From positions 1 to 33,505 of the forward strand of contig NZ_RPFW01000015.1 in NCBI RefSeq assembly GCF_007827045.1: a stretch of DNA of 33,505 nt. The letters are read 5' to 3'. A model generated the notes under the pieces. It was given only the letters and a program-made list of their open reading frames with translations. It searched no databases and was not told where the DNA came from. The position numbers and the translations under genes were made by a program. Positions 31,851 to 33,505 of this stretch are shown here, in pieces. This DNA is from Trebonia kvetii. GTDB taxonomy: Bacteria > Actinomycetota > Actinomycetes > Streptosporangiales > Streptosporangiaceae. The first letter of the stretch is position 1; each line of letters begins with the position of its first letter.

Positions 31851-33001
31851 GCCGACCGCACCCGGGAGGACCCGGAGTGTCTGACATCAGCTCCGCAGGC
31901 AGTAACGGCAAGACCTGCCGCCAGGATGTTCTTCGCGGCGTTGACGTCCCGGTCGTGCCGGGTGCCGCAGGACGGGCAGCGCCACGCCCGGGTGCGCAGG
32001 GACAGTTCCGCGAGCAGGTGCCCGCACGCGGAGCAGGTCTTGCTGCTCGGATAAAACCGGCCGGTCACGACCAGGCGCCGCCCGGCCCTGGCCGCCTTGT
32101 ACTCAAGCTGCCGCCGGAACTCACCCCAGCCGCAGTCGGAGATGGCCTTGGCGAGCGACCGGTTGCGGACCATGTTCTTCACGGCCAGGTCCTCGATCAC
32201 GATCAGGTCGTGGTCGCGGACCAGCCGGGCGGAGGTGCGGTGCAGGAAGTCGGCTCGCGACGCGCGGACCTTGCGGTGCGCGCGGGCGACCTTGGCCCTG
32301 GCCTTGGCCCGGTTCGCCGAGCCCTGCTGGCAGCGGGCCAGGCGCCGCTGGTAGCGGGCCAGGCTGTGCTCCCGCCGGGCCAGGCGGCGCGGGTTCGCGA
32401 TCTTGTCTCCGTCAGAGGTGACGGCGAAGTCCTTGATGCCCAGGTCGACGCCGACGACGGCACCTGCCGGGGGAAGCGGCGCGGGGTCGGGCACGTCGAC
32501 GGCGAAGGAGACGTACCAGCGGCCGCACGGGTCGCGGGAGACCATCACCGTGGTCGGGTCGAGCGACGCCGGGTCGATGTCCGGCCAGGACCAGGCGAAG
32601 GCCAGCGGCGCGCCCGTCTTGGCGAGGAACAGCTGCCCGTCGCGGTAGCGGAACCCGGAGCGGGTGTACTCAGCCGACTGGCGCCCGTGGCGGGACTTGT
32701 ACCGAGGGTGCAGGGCGCGCCCGGCGAAGAAGCTGGTGAACGCGGCCTGCTGGTGGCGGATCGCCTGCTGCAGCGGGACGCTGGACACCTCGTTGAGCCA
32801 GCCGAGCTCTTCGGTTGCCTTCATCGCGGTGAGGTAGGCGCTGGCCTGGGCGTAGCTCGTGCTGGCGTGCTCTTCGTGGTACCTGGCTTGGCGCCAGGCC
32901 AGGGTACGGTTCCATGCCACACGGATGCAGCCGAACGTGCGGTTCAGTGCGCTCGCTTGTTCGGGGTTTGGGTAGGCCCGGCACTTGTACGCCGTATTCA
33001 T
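31790..33001 (-). CDS. tnpB: TnpB RNA-guided endonuclease (IS200/IS605-type)
   Basis: 403 residues with an intact RuvC domain: Asp in GVDLGIKDFAV (about 190), Glu in LIVIEDLAVKNM (about 275) and Asp in RHDRDVNAAKNI (about 350). The zinc finger CSACGH...CPSCG lies between them. The N-terminal HTH/wedge region starts NTAYKCRAYPNPEQASALNR. TnpB cuts DNA opposite a TAM under guidance of the overlapping RNA, promoting element retention. No TnpA is encoded, so the element depends on a partner in trans. The left end, upstream of the ATG at 33001, could not be defined. Confidence 0.85.
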   Translation of the reverse strand: MNTAYKCRAYPNPEQASALNRTFGCIRVAWNRTLAWRQARYHEEHASTSYAQASAYLTAMKATEELGWLNEVSSVPLQQAIRHQQAAFTSFFAGRALHPRYKSRHGRQSAEYTRSGFRYRDGQLFLAKTGAPLAFAWSWPDIDPASLDPTTVMVSRDPCGRWYVSFAVDVPDPAPLPPAGAVVGVDLGIKDFAVTSDGDKIANPRRLARREHSLARYQRRLARCQQGSANRAKARAKVARAHRKVRASRADFLHRTSARLVRDHDLIVIEDLAVKNMVRNRSLAKAISDCGWGEFRRQLEYKAARAGRRLVVTGRFYPSSKTCSACGHLLAELSLRTRAWRCPSCGTRHDRDVNAAKNILAAGLAVTACGADVRHSGSSRVRSAVKQEPRPVRAGIPVFQDGE

Positions 33002-33158
33002 GTTTGAATTTTACCGGAAGGAACCCACATGGATAAGCCGACACGCGAGAGAAGGGAGCGGCGTTTCCTCCCCTCGACAAGCCACGTCCGCGATCCCATG
33101 GCGCCGTCATGAGGCTCGACTGAGATGCCATCGAAGAGACTCCAGCTCCGGCGAGAAG

Positions 33159-33398
33159 TCAGCGAACATCGTCGTCGGTGATCATGACTAAAGCCGTATC
33201 GCGCTGAAGTGAGCGGACTTGCGCCGCGACGCGGGTGAGGATGAACAGGCTTATCGCCACCCCAGCCCAGCCGAGCACCATCAGGCGCGGGTCCTGCTCA
33301 TAGGTGCCGTAGATGCCCCAGCACAGGAGTTCGCCGAGGATCAGTAGCCAAGTCCCCGCGGAGATGCCAGAGACACGTTTGTCATTTGCCAGGAGCAT
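33159..33398 (-). CDS. Small two-helix membrane protein, PQ-loop-like
   Basis: About 79 residues from ATG 33398 (a GTG/upstream start to 33431 is possible; neither has a good Shine-Dalgarno). The region KRVSGISAGTWLLILGELLC then WGIYGTYEQDPRLMVLGWAG and helix AISLFILTRV resembles the second half of a PQ-loop/SemiSWEET module. The first helix and the PQ dipeptide are absent, and a stop lies upstream in frame. It could be a truncated transporter or an unrelated small membrane protein. Confidence 0.5.
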   Translation of the reverse strand: MLLANDKRVSGISAGTWLLILGELLCWGIYGTYEQDPRLMVLGWAGVAISLFILTRVAAQVRSLQRDTALVMITDDDVR

Positions 33399-33505
33399 GG
33401 GACCAGGGTGTTGCCACGACCTAGGGACCACCGTGCGGCTGCCGGATCATCTTGGGGCAGCTGACCGGGTTCGTCAAACTGCGGGCATTGCGGGCCGCTG
33501 CCGGC

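Noticed and set aside
1..33505. CRISPR array or tandem repeats
   Set aside because: No regularly spaced direct repeats were seen on reading the window.

Overview
The window is high-GC DNA from a filamentous-type actinobacterium, with strong G/C bias at third codon positions. Support for this placement comes from an F420-type luciferase-like oxidoreductase, a deazaflavin-dependent (Ddn-like) reductase, a mycothiol-dependent maleylpyruvate isomerase-like protein, a DUF6879 protein, a DUF574-type SAM methyltransferase, and an actinomycete integrative and conjugative element (AICE) with a DUF2637 protein and a tyrosine integrase beside tRNA-Val. Genus cannot be settled from the sequence.

Positions 1-14,640 are a decayed accessory region. 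It holds an intact metallo-beta-lactamase/rhodanese sulfur enzyme (724-2181) followed by a frameshifted rhodanese. Next comes a scrambled patch (2329-3220) with two oppositely oriented peroxiredoxin pieces, an IS256 transposase scrap and an amidohydrolase pseudogene. An MscS channel (3728-4423) follows. An IS4-type element (5300-7991) carries a frameshifted transposase and was itself entered by an IS630 element (6619-7803) at a TA. A MarR regulator and a divergent HSL-type hydrolase (8218-9738), an IS3 element (about 10112-11676) and an AICE remnant (12104-14503) abutting tRNA-Val (14565-14636) complete it. The AICE leader between the integrase stop and the next start occurs a second time, diverged, at 5203-5297. 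This indicates a second, mostly erased element whose integrase was replaced by the IS4 element.

Positions 14,850-31,450 look like chromosomal metabolism. An ammonia-lyase-like protein has a non-standard MIO triad (GTG instead of ASG). It is followed by an aldo/keto reductase and a zinc alcohol dehydrogenase. A fused two-domain CaiB/BaiF CoA-transferase is in an operon with an F420-type oxidoreductase, divergent from an atypical SDR. Then come a Ddn-like reductase, a doubly broken methyltransferase divergent from an ECF sigma factor (17-bp inverted boxes between them), a tight AraC / DUF6879 / EamA-exporter operon, and a rhamnose isomerase-like gene with a one-base frameshift overlapping a second aldo/keto reductase. 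A mycothiol-type isomerase closes the block.

The right end has a phosphotransferase 3' remnant cut off by a TnpB-only IS200/IS605-type element, whose predicted guide would match that remnant, and a small two-helix membrane protein resembling half of a PQ-loop module. No clearly new multi-gene system was found. The most interesting items are the duplicated AICE leader, the nested IS history, the GTG-triad lyase, the twin boxes upstream of the sigma factor, and the TnpB guide overlap. Several genes are broken by single-base indels or TAG codons, so assembly error versus true decay is a real question here.
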